A stretch of 32,669 bases of DNA from Bacteroidota bacterium (GTDB taxonomy: Bacteria > Bacteroidota > Bacteroidia > Flavobacteriales > Flavobacteriaceae), in the NCBI GenBank assembly GCA_023434025.1, contig JAEYTL010000006.1, forward strand, positions 1 to 32,669, given 5' to 3'. Each line of letters begins with the position of its first letter. Within the stretch, counting starts at the first letter, position 1. Below the pieces are notes generated by a model. It made no database searches. It was not told where the DNA came from and saw only the letters and a list, made by a program, of their open reading frames with translations. Below are positions 24,113 to 32,542 of the stretch, piece after piece. The translations under genes and the position numbers were made by a program.

Positions 24113-24931
24113 TCACTTCAGATTATCCGGTTCGCTTTTTCCGATGTTTATAAACGGACTTTTCATAAGATACAGGAAAGTCTGCTTTTTTTCTTCCTCA
24201 AATTCTTTCAATCCGTATTTCATTTTCTCTACAGGAATCAATTTAAATGTACCGAATATCCTGTCCCAGAGAATCAGGATATCGGCAAAATTTGAATCTG
24301 TATAAAATTGTTCCTGATGGTGGTGTACCCTGTGGTGATCCGGCATTACAAAAACCAGTCCGAATGTATTGTTCAGCCATTTAGGATAATGCAGGTTAGA
24401 GTGTTCAAAAAAGAAGAAAATATAAATGATCAGATAATACAATGCCATTGACGTTACATCGGTTCCGAAAATTGCCGCCGTCAGTATATTGCCTGTCTGA
24501 TAAACAAGAATCAGTTCTAACGGATGAAACCTGAATGTGGTTGACGAATCCATGGTTGTGTCACTGTGATGCACCCTGTGCAACCTCCATAAAAGAGGAA
24601 TTTTATGAGATGCTCTGTGAATCCAGTATGTGGTGAAGTCATAAAGCATTACGCTCAGAAACAGCTTTGTCCAGAATGGAAGTTCAACAAAATATAACAT
24701 CCCAATTTTATTCGCATTTAACCATTCTATGCAATAGACCTGCAGGGAAACAAAAAATAAATTGAGTACTGTCAGTACAACTTGAAAAGAGATGTTCTGC
24801 AGCAAATGGTTACCCCTTTTCTTAAATGTGAAAGGAGTTCCTGAAACCTGCTCTAAAGTGAAGAAAACAGCAAGCAGTCCGATGATGAGATAATTAGGGT
24901 CTGCATTCAGAATTCTATCTAATATTTCCAT
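24113..24931 (-). CDS. Fatty acid hydroxylase / sterol desaturase family membrane enzyme
   Basis: 272 residues. This family uses a di-iron centre bound by conserved histidine boxes to hydroxylate or desaturate lipids. The boxes are HRASH (105-109), HRVHH (118-122), HSNLH (177-181) and HHRVHH (199-204). Hydrophobic segments precede and separate them (YLIIGLLAVFFTL, VVLTVLNLFFVSLQV, LYYLIIYIFFFF), placing the active site on the cytoplasmic face. Bacterial members act on membrane lipids or carotenoids, so sterols are unlikely. A flavobacterial role in sphingolipid or carotenoid hydroxylation is possible but cannot be read from the sequence. Confidence 0.92.
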   Translation of the reverse strand: MEILDRILNADPNYLIIGLLAVFFTLEQVSGTPFTFKKRGNHLLQNISFQVVLTVLNLFFVSLQVYCIEWLNANKIGMLYFVELPFWTKLFLSVMLYDFTTYWIHRASHKIPLLWRLHRVHHSDTTMDSSTTFRFHPLELILVYQTGNILTAAIFGTDVTSMALYYLIIYIFFFFEHSNLHYPKWLNNTFGLVFVMPDHHRVHHHQEQFYTDSNFADILILWDRIFGTFKLIPVEKMKYGLKEFEEEKKQTFLYLMKSPFINIGKSEPDNLK

Positions 24932-25150
24932 AGTGTTTTTATTTTAATCATTGTCTGAAAAACCGATGAACACATCCAACTGCTTAATGCCATATATTCC
25001 GGACGCTTGATAAAGCGGGAACGGAAAAAGGCAAAATTTCTGCTTTGCACTATACTAAGATACTAAAATTTTCAACCGGCTGACTTTCTTTTATCCATCC
25101 GGTAAAGCAAGAGTCAAAACCAATACGTCCGTTTCCGATTTAAAGACACA

Positions 25151-25180
25151 AAAAAGGGCTTCAAAACCGAAACCCTTTTT
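25151..25180 (-). terminator. Terminator of the repressor gene
   Basis: AAAAAGGG (25151-25158) pairs with CCCTTTTT (25173-25180), with further pairs inside after one mismatch. Read on the minus strand it ends in a T-run, 3 bases after the repressor stop. Confidence 0.8.
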
Positions 25181-25182
25181 CT

Positions 25183-25881
25183 CTAATACATAGAATTTAT
25201 TCTTATACTGGCTTTGATCAATGCCAATGCCTTGATCTTACTTATTTCCACCTCCTTGTCCTGGTGGTGTTTGTTCTGGCTTACCAGCTTTACATAATGG
25301 GGATCATCAGCTTTTTGAATGTACTTGACCATGACGAACTCTTCGCCGCTCATCTCTACACTGAGCAGGTACATTTCGCCCCAGAAAATTTCATTCCTGA
25401 TGTCGTTGATGGCTTTATACAAAACAATATCGCCACTTTTCAGCAACGGATACATACTGTCTCCGGTAACATAAATCGCACCGTCACACTTGGGCAGGTT
25501 GGGAATCGTGATATAGTCCAGCGGAATATTATTAGTCGATTCCGTAAACAAAGGAATCAATCCGGCTGTAGCCTCAATATCATACAAAGGAATCTGCTGG
25601 TGATGGACACTTAAGTCAGTTTTCATAGGATAAGGCTGAATTGCTTTATTGGAAAGAAATAAATTATCTTCCTTAAACATAGAACCCTCCCCCGTGAGCA
25701 GCCATGACGGATTTAAATCCGGATATAAATTCAGAATATTTTCTAAGGTATTGGAACCAATGTTTTTTCCTTCTTTAACCGCTTTAGAAATACTGCCTCT
25801 TCCCGCATTTAATGCATTCTCAACGGCGTAAAAGCTTATCCCCTTTTTGTCTAAATAGTGCCCTAAACGTTCTGAAACCAT
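25183..25881 (-). CDS. LexA/CI-like repressor with self-cleaving S24 peptidase domain
   Basis: 232 residues. N-terminal helix-turn-helix domain of XRE type (about 1-65; GISFYAVENALNAGRGSISKAVKEGKNI). The linker has the cleavage-site-like DIEATAG (Ala106-Gly107). The S24 peptidase domain has catalytic Ser142 in VTGDSMYPLLKSGD and Lys186 in FVMVKYIQ. Proteins of this build repress phage or bacteriocin-type genes and are inactivated by RecA-stimulated self-cleavage when DNA is damaged. Divergent from the 1277-residue gene with 211 bases between them, which carry palindromes and both promoters, so it is the obvious regulator of the toxin locus. Cleavage itself is inferred from the motifs. Confidence 0.93.
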   Translation of the reverse strand: MVSERLGHYLDKKGISFYAVENALNAGRGSISKAVKEGKNIGSNTLENILNLYPDLNPSWLLTGEGSMFKEDNLFLSNKAIQPYPMKTDLSVHHQQIPLYDIEATAGLIPLFTESTNNIPLDYITIPNLPKCDGAIYVTGDSMYPLLKSGDIVLYKAINDIRNEIFWGEMYLLSVEMSGEEFVMVKYIQKADDPHYVKLVSQNKHHQDKEVEISKIKALALIKASIRINSMY

Positions 25882-25903
25882 GATTTATAAGATTATTTTT
25901 TTA

Positions 25904-25911
25904 CAAAAGTA
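25904..25911 (-). promoter_or_regulatory. Candidate -7 element for the repressor gene
   Basis: Minus strand reads TACTTTTG (exact TAnnTTTG), 23 bases upstream of the repressor ATG. The same octamer stands upstream of sufS. No clear -33. Confidence 0.5.
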
Positions 25912-25977
25912 TGATTTTTTTCTAAATAAAAAATAATTATATGCTAAAAATCAAACAACTACATTTAAAAAACACAG

Positions 25978-25999
25978 AAAGAAGAAAATTTTCTTCTTT
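25978..25999. promoter_or_regulatory. 22-base perfect palindrome, candidate operator
   Basis: A perfect palindrome of 22 bases with core GAAGAAAATTTTCTTC sits directly upstream of the -33 element of the 1277-residue gene and upstream of the repressor promoter. It is a strong candidate for the repressor operator; it could also act as an AT-rich upstream element. It has no spacer, so it is not a terminator hairpin. Confidence 0.6.
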
Positions 26000-26003
26000 T
26001 TAT

Positions 26004-26034
26004 TTGTTTATTAGATTTTATTCTTATAAATTTG
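26004..26034 (+). promoter_or_regulatory. Candidate promoter of the 1277-residue gene
   Basis: TTG (26004-26006) and TAAATTTG (26027-26034) are 20 bases apart, an exact fit to the Bacteroidota promoter pattern. The start of transcription would be near 26041, giving a leader of about 50 bases that contains a second palindrome. Confidence 0.65.
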
Positions 26035-26053
26035 CTTTGTAATTACAAAAGAG

Positions 26054-26065
26054 AGAATATATTCT
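26054..26065. promoter_or_regulatory. 12-base palindrome in the leader, candidate second operator
   Basis: AGAATATATTCT is a perfect palindrome located just after the expected transcription start of the 1277-residue gene. It shares the GAA/TTC half-site flavour with the 22-base palindrome upstream, so two repressor dimers could flank the promoter. Confidence 0.45.
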
Positions 26066-26092
26066 TATTTATCACCCTTTAAAAAATTAAAA

Positions 26093-29000
26093 ATGAGTAA
26101 CGAAATTAAAAACACGCTTTTCCGGTTTGTATCGATGCGGGCACCGGAACTAACAACAGAATACGACAACAGCCCGGGCTTTATTACACAACCTGTGGCC
26201 GCTAACGGTATTTTTAACGACAAGATTAATGACAAACCCGAGGAAATGTCTAAAACGGAGAGACTGCTGGATACAGCATCCAATTACATTCCGCTTACGG
26301 CCGATCAAATTAAAAAACTGAACCCTCCGTTGTATGATTTTTCCGTTTGGCTGGCTAAAAACAAAAGCAACGTTTCTCCAACAGAAATTGCCGCTGAAGC
26401 TGAAAATGTGCCGACATTATCGGAAGAGCTCTTGCCGGAAGCAGAGGAAACACACCTGCAGTTGGTCTGGCAAAACCTGTATTACCAGGTGATCACCCAG
26501 AAGGATTTTTATGCCAAAGAAATGCTGATGCAGTTGTTGCTGGCCAACCATGTCGTGCTGAGCTTCCCGAAAATCACCAAAGTGGTTTTAAAGGCCCGAG
26601 TGGTTTTGCCTAAAAAGCTTTTTGTGGAAGGAGCAACCGAACCAATGCCAACAATGCTGAGAGGACCGGAAACCATTCCCGGTTTAGCGAGTCCGTTTAT
26701 GCAAAAAATGGAAAGAGTAGCTGTTTTGCAGGAAAATAACCTCGCTTTAAAAAAACTTCAGCAAGAATTGTATCAGGCCGAAAAAGTATATCGGAAAAAA
26801 CGTGATGCCGAGTATGAAAGTAAGCTGAAACAGTATCAGGAAGACATTAAACCCCTTCTTGACGAATACAACGAAGATGTTGAAACAGCCCGCCAACAGT
26901 GGTGTACTGTCAGAGACCTGAACGTTCCCTTTGATCCGAATGATCCGTGCAATCAGCCGCCGGCTGTTCCACAACCTGTAATACCTGAATTCACATTCGT
27001 CTTTATAGAAGAAATGGATGAAGATTTTCTATCCGAAGTAATCTCACAAGAGAGCTTAGCTGTTTTAATCGCTCTAAAGAAATTTTCAGACCCGGAAAGC
27101 TTAGCCTCTAAGGGAACACAATTATTCAGCAGGGGCTTAGCCGGAATGATTACCAATCCGGATTTAGATTCCTACAACGGAACTCAGACCGCTGTAAGTC
27201 AAATCATTGAGCACAACAACAATACCATATCCCAAAACACATCACAAAATACAAATACAACTGTGGTAGTGGGAGGAACAACCATTGCGGTTAACGAAAA
27301 CCCAAGTGGATTATCACCATTTGAATTTGAGGTAATAGCGAGAGATAAAGGTATAGACAACATCGTTAAAGTACTTACGTTAAACATCGGAATACCTGAT
27401 GAATCCTGGAAAATAAACAGTATCCATTATAGACTAACCCGTTATGACGATACTTTTGTCGCAGGTTCTTCCGGTTTGGTGGTAAACACAGCCAGAGTAG
27501 CCACCTTTTTTAGTCTGGATATGGGGGAAATTCAGGAGGACTTTAAGTACCTTTCAGCCGTAGTTCAGTTTGACAACAGAGAGGAAATGAGCTTAACCGT
27601 CGATGGTTTTACCATTGCTGACACTCATTATGGCTATTTAGCACAGAACAAATTAGGCCTTGGAAACAACAATAACCCGGGAAGTTCTGTAAACCCGGAC
27701 AATACGTTTATTCCAAGCGGTTTTGGGGTAAAGCAACTGGGTATTGCCGACTATAACAAAGTAGAACAAAGTATTCAAGGGTATGTGGAAGGCGAAGTAG
27801 CCCACATAGAAAACGTCATGGCCCGTGAATATAAAGAAAAAGCAACCCGCCGTTTGCGAAAAAGCGAAATCACCGAAACCACTTTTACTGAAACGGAAAG
27901 AGAACAACTGACCGATACATCCAGCACCGATCGTTTTGAAATGCAGAGCGAAGTGGCGAAAGTAATTGCCAATAGTAAAGATTTTGGTGGTTTTGCCAGT
28001 GTGCAAGGTAGTTATGGCAAAGCAATTACATTCCAAACCGGAGCCAATTTTGCTACTCATAATTCCAAAGAAGAAAGTACTAGTCAAGCGATGACTTCTG
28101 CTAAAGAAGTAACTGAACGGGCTTTAGACCGCATCGTAAACAAAGTCAAAGAAGAGCGTATTGTCAAAATCGTCGAGGAGTTTGAAGAAAACAACTCGCA
28201 TGGCTTTGATAACCGCAAAGGCGACAAACATGTGGTTGGGGTGTACCGCTGGGTGGACAAGGTGTTTAAAAACCAGATCCTTAATTACGGGAAACGTTTG
28301 ATGTTTGAATTCATGGTACCTGAACCGGCTAAGCTGCACAAGCTGGCCATGGAAAAACTGGTAACCGACCAAACGGTCATGACGCTCGAAAAACCGGATG
28401 ACCCGAGAAAAGTGACCAATGCCAATAAACTGGAGAATTATTTTCAGCTGACAGAAACAAATTTGAAATACTGGTCCGGGCGTTATAATGTAGAGTTTGA
28501 GCCGATGCCTTCGCAAGAGATCGTCATCGGAAAATCATTTTCTTATAAAGCAGATGAAGTTATAGGAAACAACTACGAAAGAGCCTCTGATTCCTATGAG
28601 GTAGATATCCCTGAAGGCTACAAAACGTATAAAGCAAAAGTTGAATCAAACGACTCCAATGATAGTGGTAGTTCCGGATTCGTGAGAGCAAAAGCTATTG
28701 TGGGAAACAAACAGGTTGGAACAATGGAAGTAGAGATAAACGAATTTCATGGAAAAATACCCGTTTCTTATTGTCAACTGGGCTTTTTGTCTTCCAGTAT
28801 CAATTTCAGCATCAGATGCAAACTTACGTTAGAAGCCAAAACAAAATGGCAACAACAAACCTTTAACGCCATCATCAAAGCCTATGAAGAAGCGTTAGCA
28901 GCGTATAACGAACAATTAGCCGAGAAACAAGCGTTAGGTGTACAAATTTTAGGTACTAATCCGGGCTTTTACCGTGACATTGAAAACACCATTTTGCGTA

Positions 29001-29926
29001 AAAACTGTATCTCCTACCTGATTGATCAGAACGTGGATGCCAAGCGTACTTATGGAAAAGATTTTCACCGTATCAACGGAACCGGTTCAAAACAAACCTT
29101 TGAAAACACCGAATTACTGCTCGGAGCCGACCTGGACGACTATGCCGCTTTTGTGAAGTTTATCGAGCAGGCTTTTGAATGGGACATCATGAGCTACAAT
29201 TTTTATCCGTATTACTGGGCAAACCGTCAGAAATGGGTGGAAATGTACCAATACGACCAAACCCACGACCATATCTTCAAAGCCTTTATGCAAAGTGGTA
29301 TGGCCCGGGTGATTGTAACCGTACGCCCCGGATTTGAAGAAGCCGTCCGCTACTACATGCAAACCGGCCAAATATGGAACGGTGGCGAAGTACCGGTTAT
29401 TGAAGACGAACTGTACTTGTCTATTGTGGATGAACTCCGTTTACCGGAAGGCGAAAAAGTAGGAAAAGCATGGTGGACACGTATTCCAACCTCGATGACG
29501 ATCTTACAGGCTCAAAGCATCGGCCTGAACGTAACCAAAGCATTGCCGTTTAACACCGATTTAGAAGACTTTGAAGATCCGGATTCTGTACCGCAATCTT
29601 CCGAGATTGCGTTGAATCATGCACAGGTCGGCGGCTCGTCAACCGGAACGGCAAAGTTGATCGGAATGATCTTCGGGAACAACAGCATCAGCTCTAAAAT
29701 CATGCTGAAACGCGTGGACGGATTCATACAGGACATTACCTATTGTGATGCTGCCGGCAACTGGGAACTGAACAACCTGCCTGCCGGAAGGTATGAACTG
29801 CTGCTCGATGTTGAAAACGACTTTCCCGCCGATACCTATCAGGTAATTGAAGGTTCCAAAGAACTGATGGTGGAACTGCAGGACGACCAGACCGTTGAAA
29901 TTAACCTTGCGGTAGCCCTACTTTAA
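26093..29926 (+). CDS. Large protein of unknown family, head gene of the toxin locus
   Basis: 1277 residues, no signal peptide and no membrane segment. I do not recognise a named family. Visible layout: helical N-terminus (1-200); a charged coiled-coil-like stretch (about 205-270; LKKLQQELYQAEKVYRKKRDAE) followed by a Pro-rich hinge (FDPNDPCNQPPAVPQPVIPE); an Asn/Thr/Gln-rich linker (about 360-400); a beta-rich middle (405-540); a long charged helical part (about 560-700) leading to VYRWVDKVFKNQ and LMFEFMVPEPAKLH (about 717-745); another beta and helical region; a conserved-looking block with QTGQIWNGGEVPVIEDELYLSIVDELRLPEGEKVG (about 1087-1121, key residues W, GG, E); and a C-terminal carboxypeptidase-regulatory-like beta-sandwich (about 1178-1277, ending GNWELNNLPAGRYELLLD). 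Base composition is less AT-rich than the toxin gene behind it. Its place between a self-cleaving repressor and a toxin suggests a carrier or structural delivery component; that is inference. Confidence 0.75.
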   Translation: MSNEIKNTLFRFVSMRAPELTTEYDNSPGFITQPVAANGIFNDKINDKPEEMSKTERLLDTASNYIPLTADQIKKLNPPLYDFSVWLAKNKSNVSPTEIAAEAENVPTLSEELLPEAEETHLQLVWQNLYYQVITQKDFYAKEMLMQLLLANHVVLSFPKITKVVLKARVVLPKKLFVEGATEPMPTMLRGPETIPGLASPFMQKMERVAVLQENNLALKKLQQELYQAEKVYRKKRDAEYESKLKQYQEDIKPLLDEYNEDVETARQQWCTVRDLNVPFDPNDPCNQPPAVPQPVIPEFTFVFIEEMDEDFLSEVISQESLAVLIALKKFSDPESLASKGTQLFSRGLAGMITNPDLDSYNGTQTAVSQIIEHNNNTISQNTSQNTNTTVVVGGTTIAVNENPSGLSPFEFEVIARDKGIDNIVKVLTLNIGIPDESWKINSIHYRLTRYDDTFVAGSSGLVVNTARVATFFSLDMGEIQEDFKYLSAVVQFDNREEMSLTVDGFTIADTHYGYLAQNKLGLGNNNNPGSSVNPDNTFIPSGFGVKQLGIADYNKVEQSIQGYVEGEVAHIENVMAREYKEKATRRLRKSEITETTFTETEREQLTDTSSTDRFEMQSEVAKVIANSKDFGGFASVQGSYGKAITFQTGANFATHNSKEESTSQAMTSAKEVTERALDRIVNKVKEERIVKIVEEFEENNSHGFDNRKGDKHVVGVYRWVDKVFKNQILNYGKRLMFEFMVPEPAKLHKLAMEKLVTDQTVMTLEKPDDPRKVTNANKLENYFQLTETNLKYWSGRYNVEFEPMPSQEIVIGKSFSYKADEVIGNNYERASDSYEVDIPEGYKTYKAKVESNDSNDSGSSGFVRAKAIVGNKQVGTMEVEINEFHGKIPVSYCQLGFLSSSINFSIRCKLTLEAKTKWQQQTFNAIIKAYEEALAAYNEQLAEKQALGVQILGTNPGFYRDIENTILRKNCISYLIDQNVDAKRTYGKDFHRINGTGSKQTFENTELLLGADLDDYAAFVKFIEQAFEWDIMSYNFYPYYWANRQKWVEMYQYDQTHDHIFKAFMQSGMARVIVTVRPGFEEAVRYYMQTGQIWNGGEVPVIEDELYLSIVDELRLPEGEKVGKAWWTRIPTSMTILQAQSIGLNVTKALPFNTDLEDFEDPDSVPQSSEIALNHAQVGGSSTGTAKLIGMIFGNNSISSKIMLKRVDGFIQDITYCDAAGNWELNNLPAGRYELLLDVENDFPADTYQVIEGSKELMVELQDDQTVEINLAVALL

Positions 29927-29942
29927 TTCATTTACTAACCTT

Positions 29943-29975
29943 AAACACCCGGCAGGTTTCCTGTCGGGGTGTTTT
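29943..29975 (+). terminator. Hairpin between the 1277-residue gene and the toxin gene
   Basis: AAACACCC (29943-29950) pairs with GGGTGTTT (29967-29974), and the inner GGCAGG/CCTGTC extends it to about 14 pairs with one bulge; the loop is TTTC-like and a short T-run follows. It lies 17 bases after the first stop and 15 bases before the toxin ATG, with no promoter motif in between. It would act as a partial terminator (attenuator), reducing toxin relative to the upstream protein. Confidence 0.78.
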
Positions 29976-29989
29976 AAAAATTGATTTAT

Positions 29990-32248
29990 ATGAGTGATCT
30001 ATTGAATCTTTCTGATTATGAAAAGCTATATCGGGAAACATTAAAAGAAATGAAAGAAAAAGCCCTGAAAACAAACTACAAATCGGCAAGAGAAATTTCG
30101 AATGAAATCGCTTTAGAGTCACCTTTTGGGAAAAGGAGTTTGTTATTCAAACCTGACTTTGTTAGTAAAAACATTGATTTCATAAAACTTTCTGAATTCA
30201 TTAAAGCAAATACTGACGCAGAGTTTGATTATAAAGCATTTATTGGCACCGCTACAAGAAATATTACACAAACCATATCTTTTGGCGAAGAAGCTAAATT
30301 TGACCGAATGGCAGGCGTTCCCACCAGATACAATACCTCAGAAACATATGAAACAGAGGTTCCTCTCTCAGAAAAAACATTCTCTGGCGAACGAACTTTG
30401 CAATTACATGGAAAGCTATACACCGAAAAAGGAAACGTAAATATCCATAAAGATTCTGAAAGTGATATTACGTCTGGGCTTGAATTTGAATTTGATTTCA
30501 CAAGAAAAATTGTTAACTACAAAATTCACTTTTATTTTGTAGGCAAAAAGCGTGTCTATGAAAATGACAATACGGATAACATTGCTTTTACGGTAAGTTC
30601 TTCTAATTATGAAGATTTCCATACTTTTTTAAAACTTATAAACAGAAAATATACTGACGACAGTTTTGAAAATAAAATTGAAGTCGCGTTTTTAGATGCC
30701 ATTAAGCAATTAAGTAAATTAAAAGATGAAGACTCGTATTATGCACAAAAGTATAATCCTTTAAAGTTCAAAAACCTTGACTGGCTTTATCAAAACATTC
30801 CCTATTTTGTAGCTGCAAAATTGGATTTTAACGAAACCGTTGCCAATGTTTTTAAACTTAATAAATGGGACAAGGCTAGTATAAGAAATGACTCTACGGC
30901 AGGAATAACAGGAATTTTACAAAAGCTAGACAGCAGAAGTGTTTATATTTATTTTTACAAAAATCCTGAAAAATTAATTACGCTCCTCAATGGTTTTGAC
31001 GACGACGAATTGGTTAAAAATTTCTGTGCTTATTTAACAATCATAACCTTTCTGTACACCGGACAAGATATTGAAAAAGCAAGAAAATTCAGTGTTGGCG
31101 AAAACACGCATATTGAAACCAATATTTTATATGGGGACGAAAAAGGAAAAGTAGAACTAAGAAACGAATTACAGCTCCCGACCATTGGTTTTAACGGATT
31201 AAATTTTATAAATTTGTTTGCAAGTGATGTTGAAATAAATAATCCCGGCAAAAGTTCTAACCAGTTTCATCCGCTGGATATTATTTATATCACAAACTAT
31301 AACAGTGCCACCGGAGAAGAGGAAAAATACCCAACTATTGCCTTATATGGTAAATTTTTGGGAGACAAAAGCGAATGGAACGATGTAAAAGATGCTTTAT
31401 TTGCTGTTGTTGATGTTTTGAGCATGCTAATCAGTTTTGGGGTTATATCTGCCGGAATAAGAGGTGTGGCGAGGCTGTTTGCCATTATAGATATAACAAT
31501 AAGTACCATCAACCTTGCGTTGCTGAACCCTGATTTACGCAACCGTTTAAACAAAACCGAAGCAGGAAAATGGTTTGTAAGCCACTGGGGAATTATCAGC
31601 TTTTGTGTAAGCATGGGAACCATTTCTTATTATCTTGCCAAAGGAATTGTGAAATATGGTGAACAGGTTAAGCAACAACTCCGTAATGAAAAGGAGCTCT
31701 CTAAGCAAATTGACGGGTTGGTTGAGAATAGTAAAAGGGTTGTAGGCGATATTAATAACTTTATTGCTAAACATTTAAAACCAATATCAACAGGCGGGTT
31801 AAGAGGAGAAATTTCGTTGACAGAAATTGAGAAACTTGATATTTTAAATTATGCAAAGAAATATGGAATTAAAGAAGAAGATATTTTCTTTAAAAACAAT
31901 GATTTGGATTACACTTCTTATGCAAGATTATTTGGAGAGAAAGATGTTTTATATATTAATACAGATGTAATGCCCGCATTAAATCCAACCTCTGCCAATT
32001 CAAAGGTGTCTTGGAAAGGTGCAATAGCACACGAACTAGAGGGTCACAGGGCTGCTGCTTTAAACAATAAGACACATTCAAATGACTTATTAGAGGAAGT
32101 TCAAGCAAGTTTGAGGGCATCAGTACATGGTAAAGATTTAACTAAACTGGAAAGACAAATACTAAGAGAAGATGCACTTGAAAGATTAGAAAAAAATAAT
32201 ATTAAATTAGAAGAAATAATAGAAACATTATGGCTAGAAAAAAATTAA
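29990..32248 (+). CDS. Polymorphic-toxin-like protein with C-terminal HExxGH domain
   Basis: 752 residues from the ATG at 29990 (MSDLLNLSDYEKLYRE); a TTG nine bases earlier is in frame. No signal peptide. The N-terminal part (1-460) is of unknown family, with a beta-rich stretch (about 75-185). A strongly hydrophobic region follows (about 467-511, DALFAVVDVLSMLISFGVIS, and 533-557, WGIISFCVSMGTISYYLAKG), then a helical linker (about 558-598) and a C-terminal domain from about 600. That domain holds AHELEGHRAA (His681, Glu682, His686), an HExxGH arrangement like a zinc site, and a downstream acidic LLEEVQAS (Glu702/703) that could be a third ligand. This order (long carrier part, hydrophobic pre-toxin part, short variable tip) plus an overlapping small gene behind it is the hallmark of polymorphic toxins. 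Peptidase activity is a guess. The gene is more AT-rich than the 1277-residue gene. Confidence 0.8.
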   Translation: MSDLLNLSDYEKLYRETLKEMKEKALKTNYKSAREISNEIALESPFGKRSLLFKPDFVSKNIDFIKLSEFIKANTDAEFDYKAFIGTATRNITQTISFGEEAKFDRMAGVPTRYNTSETYETEVPLSEKTFSGERTLQLHGKLYTEKGNVNIHKDSESDITSGLEFEFDFTRKIVNYKIHFYFVGKKRVYENDNTDNIAFTVSSSNYEDFHTFLKLINRKYTDDSFENKIEVAFLDAIKQLSKLKDEDSYYAQKYNPLKFKNLDWLYQNIPYFVAAKLDFNETVANVFKLNKWDKASIRNDSTAGITGILQKLDSRSVYIYFYKNPEKLITLLNGFDDDELVKNFCAYLTIITFLYTGQDIEKARKFSVGENTHIETNILYGDEKGKVELRNELQLPTIGFNGLNFINLFASDVEINNPGKSSNQFHPLDIIYITNYNSATGEEEKYPTIALYGKFLGDKSEWNDVKDALFAVVDVLSMLISFGVISAGIRGVARLFAIIDITISTINLALLNPDLRNRLNKTEAGKWFVSHWGIISFCVSMGTISYYLAKGIVKYGEQVKQQLRNEKELSKQIDGLVENSKRVVGDINNFIAKHLKPISTGGLRGEISLTEIEKLDILNYAKKYGIKEEDIFFKNNDLDYTSYARLFGEKDVLYINTDVMPALNPTSANSKVSWKGAIAHELEGHRAAALNNKTHSNDLLEEVQASLRASVHGKDLTKLERQILREDALERLEKNNIKLEEIIETLWLEKN
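31616..31706 (+). repeat. Pre-toxin segment of the toxin gene, copied downstream
   Basis: These 91 bases (residues 543-572, from GTISYYLAKG to the ELSK after the basic helix) recur at 32579-32669, shifted by exactly 963 bases. Only four bases differ: AAG/AAA, CAA/CAG and CGT/AGG (two bases). All are synonymous. The homology may continue past the window edge. Confidence 0.95.
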
Positions 32249-32508
32249 TAATTTCGGACGTAAAAGAAATTGAAAAAAAGGGAATTGTACTTACCGTGCA
32301 CAATTTAGAAGGATTCAATGATGATTTTGATTTTAAGACACTAATTGATAAAGAAGTATTCATTGAAACAGAAAGTGACGTTTTTTTGACAAAAGTCATT
32401 AATGTTCAAATTAACAAATCACTTGTTGACAAAAAAAATATCTTCTTCTTGATTCAAAAAATAAAAGATTTTGACCCTAAAATAGGTTATTTAATATCGT
32501 TAAAATGA
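32230..32508 (+). CDS. Small protein overlapping the toxin gene, probable immunity protein
   Basis: 92 residues, cytoplasmic (no signal or membrane segment), rich in Lys, Asp and Glu with alternating beta strands (GIVLTVHNLEG, KEVFIETESDVFLTKVINVQI). I recognise no family. Its ATG lies inside the end of the toxin gene (19-base overlap), so it is made together with the toxin by coupled translation. A terminator follows at once. Size, overlap and position directly behind the toxin tip fit an immunity protein that blocks the HExxGH domain; the assignment rests on context only. Confidence 0.75.
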   Translation: MARKKLIISDVKEIEKKGIVLTVHNLEGFNDDFDFKTLIDKEVFIETESDVFLTKVINVQINKSLVDKKNIFFLIQKIKDFDPKIGYLISLK

Positions 32509-32542
32509 TAATATTAAGATATTAACCTCAAAAAATTCATTT

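Noticed and set aside
27653..28516. Long antisense frames inside the 1277-residue gene
   Set aside because: Phe/Ile-rich shadow translations of a gene with continuous coding signal on the plus strand.
26093..29926. Rhs/YD-repeat or CdiA-type protein
   Set aside because: No YD repeats, no haemagglutinin repeats and no two-partner secretion domain can be seen.
31990..32120. Homology of the toxin tip to dipeptidyl peptidase III
   Set aside because: Only the six-residue HExxGH motif is shared; the size and surroundings do not match that enzyme family.
25183..32508. Prophage
   Set aside because: Apart from the repressor there are no integrase, terminase, capsid, portal or tail genes and no attachment repeats visible; the toxin locus explains the repressor better.
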